Source of the DNA: Syntrophorhabdus sp. PtaU1.Bin058 | GTDB lineage: Bacteria > Desulfobacterota > Syntrophorhabdia > Syntrophorhabdales > Syntrophorhabdaceae | Length of the DNA stretch: 41,960 nucleotides | Direction of reading: 5' to 3' | NCBI GenBank assembly: GCA_002067975.1 | Contig: MVRS01000231.1 | Location: 1-41,960, forward strand | In this document: positions 31,232-38,826 of the stretch, in pieces | Layout of the letters: each line of letters starts with the position of its first letter | Numbering within the stretch: position 1 is the first letter of the stretch | Translations under genes and position numbers: made by a program | The notes under the pieces: model-generated | Database searches by the model: none | What the model saw: only the letters and a program-made list of their open reading frames with translations | What the model was told of the DNA's origin: nothing

Positions 31232-31896
31232 AAACACCAGAACCTTTTCAACCCGCATTGCTCTTGCATGATCAGATATTCCAGCACTTGCGGGAGCAGA
31301 TAATCAAGGGACATCTCGAAGAGGGTAAAAGGCTGAACGAAGTAAATCTGCAGAAGATGTTCAAGACGAGCCGTACGCCTATCCGGGAGGCATTTCGCCG
31401 TCTCGAGGCAGAGGGTTTTGTGGAATTTTTACCCCGGAAGGGTGCCTTTGTCCGATCCATTTCGGTGGAAAATCTGAAAGAAGCGACCGAGGTCAGGGCT
31501 TCGATCGAGGGATTGGCCATAAGGCTGGCCATACGCAACGTTACCCCTGAACACCTTGATGCGCTGGCGCAGCTCCTTGACGATATGGACGAGGCATATA
31601 AAAGACGTAATATAGAGCGATATACTGCACTTCACTACCGCTTCCACAAGTATATTGTGGAGATGAGCGGGAACCAGATCCTTATACGGCTTTACGTAAG
31701 CATCACAGAGCCATTCGTGACAAACCGTCTCACCTACAAGTACTTTACCAGATTACGGCGCTATAAAAAGGTCAGCCACCGTAAGATATATGAACTGCTT
31801 GCATCAGGTAAGGCATCAAAGGCCAACCGTTTGATCGAGCAACATGTTATGGCGATCCAGAATTCTATTGAATCACCTCCGGGGAAGAAAGGGTAA
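31225..31896 (+). CDS. GntR family transcriptional regulator, FCD subfamily
   Basis: A 223-residue FadR/VanR-type regulator. An N-terminal winged helix (LREQIIKGHLEEGKRLNEVNLQKMFKTSRTPIREAFRRLEAEGFVEF is its core, residues 20-70 in total) is followed by an all-helical FCD ligand domain. The FCD metal/ligand positions are recognisable in LDDMDEAYKRR and LHYRFHKYIVEMSGN. It is likely to sense an acyl-CoA or the acid substrate. It diverges from the catabolic run, and twin operators sit on both promoters. No ribosome site precedes the ATG, which lies within a heptamer array, so translation may be weak. Confidence 0.9.
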   Translation: MNQTPEPFQPALLLHDQIFQHLREQIIKGHLEEGKRLNEVNLQKMFKTSRTPIREAFRRLEAEGFVEFLPRKGAFVRSISVENLKEATEVRASIEGLAIRLAIRNVTPEHLDALAQLLDDMDEAYKRRNIERYTALHYRFHKYIVEMSGNQILIRLYVSITEPFVTNRLTYKYFTRLRRYKKVSHRKIYELLASGKASKANRLIEQHVMAIQNSIESPPGKKG

Positions 31897-32263
31897 GAAC
31901 AGATTTTCCGACCCCGACAAGGTCGGTTGATAGTATATTGTATGTGGTATAGCGTAATCTCCGGTTTATCTTCTCGTGCATTATAGGTATCACCAAATTT
32001 GTATATGTATGCCGCTCACGGGGCACAATGCACAATTATTATACGATTTGCCATGAACCGCATTTAGTACGATTTACGTGTGTAATAGGGCAAGCGCAGC
32101 GAGGGCTATAAAATCATGATACTTACAGGGACTGTTCAGGAGCTAAAAGAGAAGATTTATTTGTGAAAATTAGCTTGACATGAACAGGGTGCTTTGCTAA
32201 TATCTTTGCTAATATTAGCTTGTTAATAGTTTCACAATATCGCAAGGAAAGGAGAGAAAAACT
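31897..32263. other. 367-base gap between gntR and the acyl-CoA dehydrogenase gene
   Basis: No gene is supported. It contains a GC-rich 6-bp hairpin at 31908-31926 without a T-run, a degenerate heptamer series at 31932-31959 (AGTATAT, TGTATGT, GGTATAG, CGTAATC), and a strong promoter with symmetric sites at 32170-32222. A 16-codon frame near 32116 is too short to support. Confidence 0.6.
32170..32222 (+). promoter_or_regulatory. Promoter with direct and inverted repeats for the acyl-CoA dehydrogenase operon
   Basis: TTGACA (32175-32180), 17-base spacer, TAATAT (32198-32203). The 11-bp word TTTGCTAATAT occurs at 32193-32203 and 32205-32215. A perfect 12-bp palindrome GCTAATATTAGC spans 32208-32219. 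TTAGCTTG is at 32170 and 32215. This is an operator different from the gntR pair. Confidence 0.75.
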
Positions 32264-33421
32264 ATGGATTTTAAGATTTCTGATGAACTTGAATCAATGC
32301 GCAAAATGGCGTACGACTTTGCAGTGAAGAATATCAAACCTACCATGGAAGAAGATGAGAAGGAACACAAATACCGTCCGGAAATCCTGAAGAAGATGGG
32401 CGACCAGGGTATGTTTGCATGCCTTGCGCCTGAGCAGTACGGCGGACTTGGGCTCGAGGAAGGCAATATGGCCGCAACACTTATGGCCATGGAGGTTGCC
32501 AGGGTCAGCCCGTCCTGGGGTCTTCCTTTTAACCTCCAGATGAATGGTCCTCAGAATGTCTTGTTAAAATTTGGAAGCGATGCACTGAAGGAGCAGTTCC
32601 TTCCCGGATTGATCGCAGGGACAAGCGGCGGCTGTTTTGCGATTACAGAGCCGAACTCCGGTTCAGACGTTGCCAGCATGAAGACAACGGCGGTAGAGGT
32701 GGATGACGGTTACATCCTCAACGGTACAAAAACATGGATATCAGGTGTACCCTATTGCGGATGCGGGGTTGTATATGCAATGACAGACAAGGCGGCAAAA
32801 CACAAAGGTATGTCGGCATTTTTTATAGATTTTAATGCACCCGGGATTACCCAGAGGGCAATTACTACGAAGCTCGGCCTGCATTGCGCCCCGACCGGTG
32901 AAATATTTTTTGAAGAAGCAAAGATCCCGAAGAATACCCTCCTTGGAAAACTCGGACAGGGTTTTGCAATCTGTATGACCATGCTCAATTATACCAGATT
33001 AAGCTCTGCCGCACGGGCCGTCGGTGTAGCCCAGAGTTGTATCGAAGAGGCATGCAAATATGCGAACGAGAGGGAGCAGTTCAACCAGCCTATCGGACAG
33101 TTCCAGATGGTTCAGGAACAGATCGGCAGGATGTCCGTGGAGCACGAGGCGGCAAAGCTCCTGCTTCTCAGGGCAGCATGGCAGAAAGATCAGGGAATGA
33201 ACAATACCCTCGAGACCTCAATGGCAAAATACTACTGTGCCGAGTCGGCAAATTTCTGCGCCTCTGAGGCAGTGAAGATATTTGGTTCCTACGGTTTCTC
33301 CTCTGAGTACCCCGTTGAAAGGTTCCTGAGAGATGCGAAATCATACCAGATCGTTGAAGGGACCTCGAACGTCCAGAAGATGATCATTGCCCAGTTTGCA
33401 TTGGGTTACAGAAAAGCGTAA
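32264..33421 (+). CDS. Acyl-CoA dehydrogenase
   Basis: A 385-residue FAD enzyme of the short/medium-chain class. It shows the expected N-terminal helical domain, FAITEPNSGSDVASMKTTA (FAD/substrate contact, about residues 125-143), and the C-terminal IVEGTSNVQKMI where Glu365 is at the catalytic-base position. It oxidises an acyl-CoA to trans-2-enoyl-CoA and passes electrons to an electron-transfer flavoprotein, which is not encoded nearby. It supplies the first oxidation step missing from the minus-strand run. Ribosome site AAAGGAGAG. It is followed within 25 bases by the biotin carrier gene. Confidence 0.93.
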   Translation: MDFKISDELESMRKMAYDFAVKNIKPTMEEDEKEHKYRPEILKKMGDQGMFACLAPEQYGGLGLEEGNMAATLMAMEVARVSPSWGLPFNLQMNGPQNVLLKFGSDALKEQFLPGLIAGTSGGCFAITEPNSGSDVASMKTTAVEVDDGYILNGTKTWISGVPYCGCGVVYAMTDKAAKHKGMSAFFIDFNAPGITQRAITTKLGLHCAPTGEIFFEEAKIPKNTLLGKLGQGFAICMTMLNYTRLSSAARAVGVAQSCIEEACKYANEREQFNQPIGQFQMVQEQIGRMSVEHEAAKLLLLRAAWQKDQGMNNTLETSMAKYYCAESANFCASEAVKIFGSYGFSSEYPVERFLRDAKSYQIVEGTSNVQKMIIAQFALGYRKA

Positions 33422-33445
33422 ACAGAAAATCTTAAGGAGGTTTTT

Positions 33446-33661
33446 ATGGCTACAGAAGTGACCGTTCCAATGGTTGGAAAGATTGTGGGAGTGAACGTGA
33501 AGGTCGGCGATAAGGTTGCGGAAGACGATCAGATCGCAACGCTTGAGGCAATGAAGATGGAGATGCCGATCGTTGCACCGGCGTCAGGCGTGATTAAGGA
33601 GATTAAGGTTGCAGTAGGGCAGGAAGTGGAAGCAGACGCAGTCCTTGCTATTATTGAGTAA
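33446..33661 (+). CDS. Small biotin carrier protein (biotinyl domain only)
   Basis: A 71-residue protein consisting of one biotinyl/lipoyl fold. Lys37 in LEAMKMEMP is the biotinylation site; the EAMKM motif and the downstream PASGVIKEI turn are canonical. It resembles the carrier subunits of acyl-CoA carboxylases and of sodium-pumping decarboxylases without the Ala/Pro-rich linker. No biotin carboxylase or carboxyltransferase gene is in the window, so its partner is elsewhere. Ribosome site AAGGAGG at 33434-33440. It is cotranscribed with the acyl-CoA dehydrogenase and the HgdC-type gene. Confidence 0.9.
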   Translation: MATEVTVPMVGKIVGVNVKVGDKVAEDDQIATLEAMKMEMPIVAPASGVIKEIKVAVGQEVEADAVLAIIE

Positions 33662-33675
33662 AGGAGTGGTGAAAA

Positions 33676-34455
33676 ATGCTGGTTGCCGGAATAGACATTG
33701 GCTCCATTACAACTGAGGCCCTTCTTTTCGACAAGGAGAAGGGAGTGGTTGGATACGATATTTTGCAGACCGGTGCTGATTCAAAGAAGACCGCTGAGAT
33801 GGCGCTCGATAAGGTCCTTGCATATCCCGGCAAAAATATCTCTGACGTGTCATACATCATTGCAACCGGTTGTGGAAGAAAAAGGGCTTCCTTCGCCAAG
33901 CAGGCAGTCACAGAGATTACCTGCATTGCAAGAGGCGTTAATTATCTTTTCCCTGAGGCGCGGACGATCATCGATATCGGCGGCCAGGATACAAAGGTAA
34001 TAAAGGTTGATGGAAAGGGTCGTGTCGTTGAATTTGAGATGAATGATAAGTGTGCGGCAGGCACAGGAAGGTTCATCGAAGTCATGGCAAAGGCCCTGAA
34101 CGTTGAACTCGACAGGATCGGCGATAGTTCTCTGAAACACAAGAAGGATGTTGCGATCAGCAGCATCTGTACCGTATTTGCAGAATCAGAGGTTATATCC
34201 CTTGTAAGTGAAGGCGAAGAACTTGAAGATATTCTCTATGGTATTCACAAGGCTATCGCAGACAGGACTATGGGCCTTATCAGCAGGACCGGCGGGGCGG
34301 AGAGAGAGGTCATTATGACAGGTGGGGTTGCAAAGAACATCGGTGTCGTGAAGGCACTTGAAGCCGCACTGAATATGCCCTTGAAGATCCATGTTGAACC
34401 CCAGATTGTAGGCGCACTCGGTGCGGCAATGATAGCGCTCGAGAAGACCGCTTAA
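33676..34455 (+). CDS. HgdC/BadF-type ATPase, activator of 2-hydroxyacyl-CoA dehydratase or benzoyl-CoA reductase family
   Basis: A 259-residue ASKHA ATPase of the BadF/BadG/BcrA/BcrD family. Nucleotide loops are GIDIGSITTEALLFD (residues 5-19), IIDIGGQDTKVIK (98-110) and MTGGVAKNIGVV near 215. Cys126 in DKCAAGTGRF and Cys165 in SSICTVFAESEV are the two cysteines that hold a [4Fe-4S] cluster at the dimer interface. Such proteins use ATP to fire one low-potential electron into a partner. No partner subunits (HgdAB or BcrBC type) are present in the window. It starts 14 bases after the biotin carrier with AAAGGAG, and a terminator follows. Confidence 0.92.
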   Translation: MLVAGIDIGSITTEALLFDKEKGVVGYDILQTGADSKKTAEMALDKVLAYPGKNISDVSYIIATGCGRKRASFAKQAVTEITCIARGVNYLFPEARTIIDIGGQDTKVIKVDGKGRVVEFEMNDKCAAGTGRFIEVMAKALNVELDRIGDSSLKHKKDVAISSICTVFAESEVISLVSEGEELEDILYGIHKAIADRTMGLISRTGGAEREVIMTGGVAKNIGVVKALEAALNMPLKIHVEPQIVGALGAAMIALEKTA

Positions 34456-34475
34456 CCAAAAAAACTATGAAACTG

Positions 34476-34504
34476 AAATGGCCGGCATAATCTGCCGGCC
34501 ATTT
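34476..34504. terminator. Bidirectional intrinsic terminator
   Basis: An 11-bp perfect stem (34476-34486 with 34494-34504), core GGCCGGC, 7-base loop, T-run on the plus strand. It ends the acyl-CoA dehydrogenase operon and lies just past the convergent TAXI permease gene. Confidence 0.92.
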
Positions 34505-34525
34505 TTTTGTTGTCGTGTTTTTGCC

Positions 34526-36388
34526 CTAACCGATATTTGCTTTCTCGGTTACCCTCCTGTGCCTCGCAAGTCTCAACTGATTGAAGAAGACCGGGACGAA
34601 TATTACAAGGGCAATGATATCCGTTATGACCCTCGGCTCAATCAGCAGTATTGACGTAATGAAGAGTAACGGTCGTTCCCATTTCGACAAGGGAGCAAAT
34701 AACCATCCGATCGTTGAACACGCAAGGAATATGGTGCCCAACAGGGCCGTCAGGCTTACCCATACGATCTGAAGTATATTCCCCTGCATCAGAAGCGCCG
34801 GGTTAAAAACAAACATGTATGGAACGATAAAGGCGGCAAGCCCTATTCTGCATGCAGTCCATCCCGTCTTCATCGGATCGCTCTTTGCAATACCGGCACC
34901 GGCATAAGCAGCAAGTGCAACCGGTGGCGTAATGGCGGAGATAATCGCAAAATAAAAGACAAACAGGTGCGCACCCAGGACGTTGATCCCGAGATTCGTT
35001 AAGGCGGGTACGGCGAGTATAGCACAAATGATATACGCTGCGGTGGTAGGCAGACCCATCCCGAGGATGAGAGACGAGATCATCGTGAAAAACAACGTGA
35101 GATAGATATTACCGTGCGCAAGCGTTATGATGGCCCCGGAAAATTTCAATCCGAGACCGGTAAGGGTCACCACACCGACGACAATACCTGCAGCCGCACA
35201 AGCCGCAACTACGCTCAGTGCGCCCTTTGCCCCCATTTCCAGGGCCTTGATTAATCCCGGCAGGTTCAATCTCGTATCTCTCTTGATCGAACTCAGAATG
35301 ATAGACGCGATGATAGCCCAGAAGGCGGCAAAGGAAGGAGACGTAAGCTGAACGGCGAGAAAATAGATGAGCACCAGGGCCGATATAGCGAGATACCCCT
35401 GGCTTTTCAGGGTACCCCAGAAGGGCGGCACCTCGTCATCCCGTAGTCCCCTGAGGCTTATCCGCCGTGCCTCAACGTGGACCGCGCTGAATAACCCCAT
35501 ATAGTACAGAAGGCTGGGAATGACCGCTGCAAGACAGATCTTGAGATAGCTCTCCCCGGTCATCTCTGAGATGACAAATGCGGCGGCGCCCATGACAGGG
35601 GGCATTAACTGCCCTCCGCTGGATGCAACTGCTTCAACCGATGCGGCGAAATGGGGTGCATACCCCGTCCGCTTCATCAATGGTATTGTATATGTTCCCG
35701 TTCCGACAACATTCGCAACGGCGCTCCCGGAGATGGTTCCAAAAAAGGCACTTGATATGACCGCCACCTTTGCAGGGCCGCCTCTGGCCCTTCCCGCGAT
35801 CGAATTTGCGATGTTTATAAAAAAATCGCCGGTCTTCGTCGCCTCAAGAAATGCCCCGAAGATTACAAAGAGGATAACAAAGGTTGCAGAGACACCGATC
35901 GGTACACCGTAGATCCCCTCAAGGGTTGTGTACATATGTGCTGTTACACGCTCTATGTCATAGCCTCTGTGGGCGATAGCCTCAGGGAGGTACGGACCAA
36001 AAAAGCAATACAGCAGAAACAACACGGATACGATAACAAGGGCAAGCCCGATTATCCGTCTTGTCATTTCAAGCACAAGAAGGATCGTAACGGCACCGAA
36101 TACAATATCCCAGGTGCTGGGCATCCCCGCCCTGTCAATGATGGCATCCATGTTGATAATGATATAAAGACCGCTTGCCAGACTTAAGACGGTAAGGACA
36201 ATTTCGAAGACCCCCACCTTCTTTCCCTTGATAACCGGATATGTAAGGAAGGCAATAACAAACCCGAGCGTAAGGTGTATAACCCTCTGGGACCATGGAT
36301 CAAGACTTCCAACAGCACCGGTATAAAGATGAAAAAGCGACATGAAGACGGCAAAAACAATAGCAATGATAGAAAGCACCTTGGACAT
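34526..36388 (-). CDS. TAXI-type TRAP transporter fused permease (DctQM fusion)
   Basis: A 620-residue integral membrane protein with roughly 16 or more helices. It has a small-subunit-like N-terminal block, then a DctM-like domain with FFGTISGSAVANVVGTGTYTIPLMKR, SSGGQLMPPVMGAAAFV and SSLILGMGLPTTAAYII. The last of these motifs is typical of the 4TM-12TM fused permeases that pair with TAXI binding proteins. It moves an organic acid (glutamate- or C4-acid-like in known cases) with an ion gradient. It lies downstream of its binding protein, separated by 48 bases. Confidence 0.92.
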   Translation of the reverse strand: MSKVLSIIAIVFAVFMSLFHLYTGAVGSLDPWSQRVIHLTLGFVIAFLTYPVIKGKKVGVFEIVLTVLSLASGLYIIINMDAIIDRAGMPSTWDIVFGAVTILLVLEMTRRIIGLALVIVSVLFLLYCFFGPYLPEAIAHRGYDIERVTAHMYTTLEGIYGVPIGVSATFVILFVIFGAFLEATKTGDFFINIANSIAGRARGGPAKVAVISSAFFGTISGSAVANVVGTGTYTIPLMKRTGYAPHFAASVEAVASSGGQLMPPVMGAAAFVISEMTGESYLKICLAAVIPSLLYYMGLFSAVHVEARRISLRGLRDDEVPPFWGTLKSQGYLAISALVLIYFLAVQLTSPSFAAFWAIIASIILSSIKRDTRLNLPGLIKALEMGAKGALSVVAACAAAGIVVGVVTLTGLGLKFSGAIITLAHGNIYLTLFFTMISSLILGMGLPTTAAYIICAILAVPALTNLGINVLGAHLFVFYFAIISAITPPVALAAYAGAGIAKSDPMKTGWTACRIGLAAFIVPYMFVFNPALLMQGNILQIVWVSLTALLGTIFLACSTIGWLFAPLSKWERPLLFITSILLIEPRVITDIIALVIFVPVFFNQLRLARHRRVTEKANIG

Positions 36389-36436
36389 TCTCGGTTACCT
36401 CTCTCAGGTTTATATGGTCACTTCCATCATCTTTCG

Positions 36437-37396
36437 CTACTTAACCACCCCTATCTCCTTATAGTACTTCAATGCCCCCGGATGTATCGGGATCGGGCTT
36501 TTTGTCGCCGAAGCCTTTGCTGTCGTGAACTCAGCAATCTTGTGTGTGTCAACAAGCATCTTTTTATTTTCGAAGATAGCCTTTGTGACCTTATAGACGA
36601 GATCGTCCGGCAGGTCCTTGTTGCAAACCACGGAGTTCCATACTGCTATTGTAAGGACATCTTCGGTCTGACCTTTATAGGTATTTTTCGGTATTGTCCA
36701 TTCAGAATAATACGGATAAGCCTTTTCCACCTTCGCTACCTCTTCCTTGCTGAAAGGTATGAAACGGATATCGTGCGTCGTCGAAAGGTCGATAATTGAA
36801 GATGTCGGCGGTGCAACAGACCAGATCCCGACATCGATTATGCCGTCTTTCATCTGTGTTGCATTCTCGGCAAAGGAAAGGCGGTAGACCTTGAAATCGG
36901 AGTATTTGATCCCTATTACAGGCAGGACCAGGTTTGTCTTGTATTCGGTACCGCTGCCGGGTGCGCCGACAGATACCTTTTTCCCCTTGATGTCCGTAAG
37001 CTTGTTGATCGGGTATTTTTTTAAAGTGACAACATGATAGAGATTCGGATACATCTGTATAACGGTTCTGAGGGAGTCGATCTTCTTACCCGTGAACTTG
37101 CCTTCCCCGGCATATGCCTGGTACACGGTGTCGTTCATGGCAAGACCAAAGGTGGCATCCATTTTCCCGATAAGCCTCACGTTTTCCACCGAGGCGCCGG
37201 TGACTTCTGCCGTTGCATTGACGTTGGGCACTTTTTTGTTGATGATCTCAGCGAGGGTCCCACCGTAAGGATAATATACCCCTCCGGTTCCACCGGTAGC
37301 TATAGTTACCCTCTGTTGTTTCTGTTGTGCGCCGGCATGCTGAATCCCAAAAAAAACAATCGCCAGCATTACAAAAAGAACCAATATTCTTTTCAT
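36437..37396 (-). CDS. TAXI family TRAP solute-binding protein
   Basis: A 319-residue periplasmic protein. Signal peptide MKRILVLFVMLAIVFFGIQHAGAQ, then the TAXI hallmark IATGGTGGVYYPYGGTLAEI near residues 31-50. ATAEVTGASVENVRLIG and GAPGSGTEYKTNLVL are further family motifs. It delivers the ligand to the fused permease at 34526-36388. AGGAGGT is a strong ribosome site. A promoter with a 12-bp palindrome lies upstream. Confidence 0.93.
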   Translation of the reverse strand: MKRILVLFVMLAIVFFGIQHAGAQQKQQRVTIATGGTGGVYYPYGGTLAEIINKKVPNVNATAEVTGASVENVRLIGKMDATFGLAMNDTVYQAYAGEGKFTGKKIDSLRTVIQMYPNLYHVVTLKKYPINKLTDIKGKKVSVGAPGSGTEYKTNLVLPVIGIKYSDFKVYRLSFAENATQMKDGIIDVGIWSVAPPTSSIIDLSTTHDIRFIPFSKEEVAKVEKAYPYYSEWTIPKNTYKGQTEDVLTIAVWNSVVCNKDLPDDLVYKVTKAIFENKKMLVDTHKIAEFTTAKASATKSPIPIHPGALKYYKEIGVVK

Positions 37397-37430
37397 CCTG
37401 AACCTCCTATAATATTGTAATTTTTTTAAT

Positions 37431-37458
37431 ACTATATATAAAACAATATTGTTGTCAA
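37431..37458 (-). promoter_or_regulatory. Promoter with palindrome for the TAXI-TRAP operon
   Basis: Minus strand TTGACA (37458-37453), 16-base spacer, TATAGT (37436-37431). The spacer is filled by the perfect palindrome AACAATATTGTT (37442-37453), a likely operator. Confidence 0.65.
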
Positions 37459-37519
37459 ACTAATTGTAATGATATGGTTATACTACAATTTTGCTTCTGT
37501 TCGGAATAATGTACAATTT

Positions 37520-37975
37520 TCAAAAAAAGTAACAGACAAACATACTGTAAAGGTATAGTTTTTGGAGCCTGATCACCAGCAGGGAATCGACGAATTTTTC
37601 AATATGGAGGCGCTTTCCGTTGACGGTGAGAGTGAAGTGTCTCGCACCGCTGTTGTAAAGCCGGATCTCTCTCCACGACTGTAGTTTAATGCCTTCCGTG
37701 ATCCCATAATATTCCTTAACCCCGTATGAGTCTGTCTTTACATCCGCGAGGCGTAAACTGAGTCCCTCCACGCGCAAAACCTCTTCAACCTTTGCGTCGT
37801 ATATTGAATTGATATGCGACAACACGATGGTATCCCCATCATGAACCATTCGTGCAAACCTTACGACCCCGTCGGTTGTCGCAACTTTTATGACTTTGAT
37901 CGGGATAAATCCACCTGAAGCGATTAAAAACAGCAAGATGGAACTGATGGTATACGCTTTAGCGGTTCTGCTCAT
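37520..37975 (-). CDS. DUF1850 protein associated with TAXI-TRAP transport
   Basis: A 151-residue protein with one N-terminal membrane anchor (SSILLFLIASGGFIPI), then a DUF1850 pattern: a DTIVLSHINSIYDAKVEEVLRVEG segment (core His-Ser-like turn and acidic Glu-Glu) and DSYGVKEYYGI. DUF1850 genes commonly sit beside TAXI binding proteins and fused permeases; function is unknown. Here it is upstream of the binding protein by 123 bases that contain that gene's own promoter, so it may be expressed separately. The last 15 or so residues are hydrophobic and aromatic, which is unusual. Confidence 0.75.
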   Translation of the reverse strand: MSRTAKAYTISSILLFLIASGGFIPIKVIKVATTDGVVRFARMVHDGDTIVLSHINSIYDAKVEEVLRVEGLSLRLADVKTDSYGVKEYYGITEGIKLQSWREIRLYNSGARHFTLTVNGKRLHIEKFVDSLLVIRLQKLYLYSMFVCYFF

Positions 37976-38070
37976 TGCCGGTTTTAAGCATTATAGTCCG
38001 GGGCAGGACGTAAGGCAAGCGGGAAAATCAGCGATGGACTCCAGATGTCAGACGTTGGCCTGAACACGAT

Positions 38071-38168
38071 AATTAAAAAATAATTAATATGAATTATTTA
38101 TCTTAATTATTTTTTAATTTTTTTGTTGACATTGCAGTTTCCTTTTTTTAATATTAAAAAATAATTTA
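38071..38168 (+). promoter_or_regulatory. Promoter with three copies of an AT-rich operator before the cupin-XRE gene
   Basis: TTGACA (38126-38131), 17-base spacer, TAATAT (38149-38154). A 17-bp perfect inverted repeat (AATTAAAAAATAATTAA at 38071-38087 and its complement at 38103-38119) lies just upstream. A third copy of ATTAAAAAATAATT lies at 38153-38166, touching the -10 box. Confidence 0.8.
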
Positions 38169-38239
38169 TATAGTAAAGTATATTTTAAATATGTTCCATA
38201 TATCTTTGTAAAAAATTTTGGAGGTGAAACATAGCAGAG

Positions 38240-38797
38240 ATGCAGGAACTGAAAATACTCGGAAGTAAAATAAAGGATTTACGGCAAAGCAGGGGATTCA
38301 AGCTTTATGACTTATCTGAGCGTGCCGGGTGTACGAGCGCTTACATCTCTCAGATAGAAAAAGGTACTGTAAGCCCTTCTATCTCGGTACTGAAGAACAT
38401 TGCGAATTCACTGGGCGTAAAGCTGGTAGACCTTTTCACTGTGGACGGGAGCGAGGATAACGTAATCGTGAGAAATGGTGAAGGCTGTGAGATAAAGTAT
38501 CCCAGGGGCGACGCGTCCATTACCCTGTTGGTGAGACATCTCGAAGGTAAGAATATGGAGCCCCTCCTGAAAGTTCTGAAGCCGAAGACGGGCAGCGACG
38601 GGCTTTACTCCCACAGCGGCAGCCAGGAGTTCGGGTATGTAATTTCGGGGGAATTCGATCTGATGATTGAGGACAACGTATATACCCTGAGGAAGGGTGA
38701 CAGTTTTTATTTTAACTCAAGCAAGCCCCATGGTTTTGTTAACAACGGGGAGGAAGATGCCTTAATCCTGTGGGTAATCAGCCCACCAACCTATTAA
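38240..38797 (+). CDS. XRE-cupin transcriptional regulator
   Basis: A 185-residue regulator. An N-terminal helix-turn-helix (IKDLRQSRGFKLYDLSERAGCTSAYISQIEKGTVSPSIS contains the HTH, residues 11-50 overall) is joined to a C-terminal cupin (SHSGSQEFGYVISGEFDLMIED, GDSFYFNSSKPHGFVNNG). The cupin usually binds a small effector. It probably regulates itself and the ABC transporter that starts 29 bases later. GGAGGTG at 38220-38226 is 13 bases from the ATG, longer than usual; the in-frame ATA at 38231 has better spacing but would be a rare start. Confidence 0.9.
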   Translation: MQELKILGSKIKDLRQSRGFKLYDLSERAGCTSAYISQIEKGTVSPSISVLKNIANSLGVKLVDLFTVDGSEDNVIVRNGEGCEIKYPRGDASITLLVRHLEGKNMEPLLKVLKPKTGSDGLYSHSGSQEFGYVISGEFDLMIEDNVYTLRKGDSFYFNSSKPHGFVNNGEEDALILWVISPPTY

Positions 38798-38826
38798 ACA
38801 TCAATCAAACAGAGGGAGGAGTGGTT

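Noticed and set aside
31908-31926. Terminator after gntR
   Set aside because: A 6-bp GC stem with a 7-base loop is present, but the sequence after it is TTGATAG, not a T-run.
32116-32166. Sixteen-codon frame upstream of the acyl-CoA dehydrogenase
   Set aside because: Too short, no ribosome site, and it precedes the mapped promoter elements.
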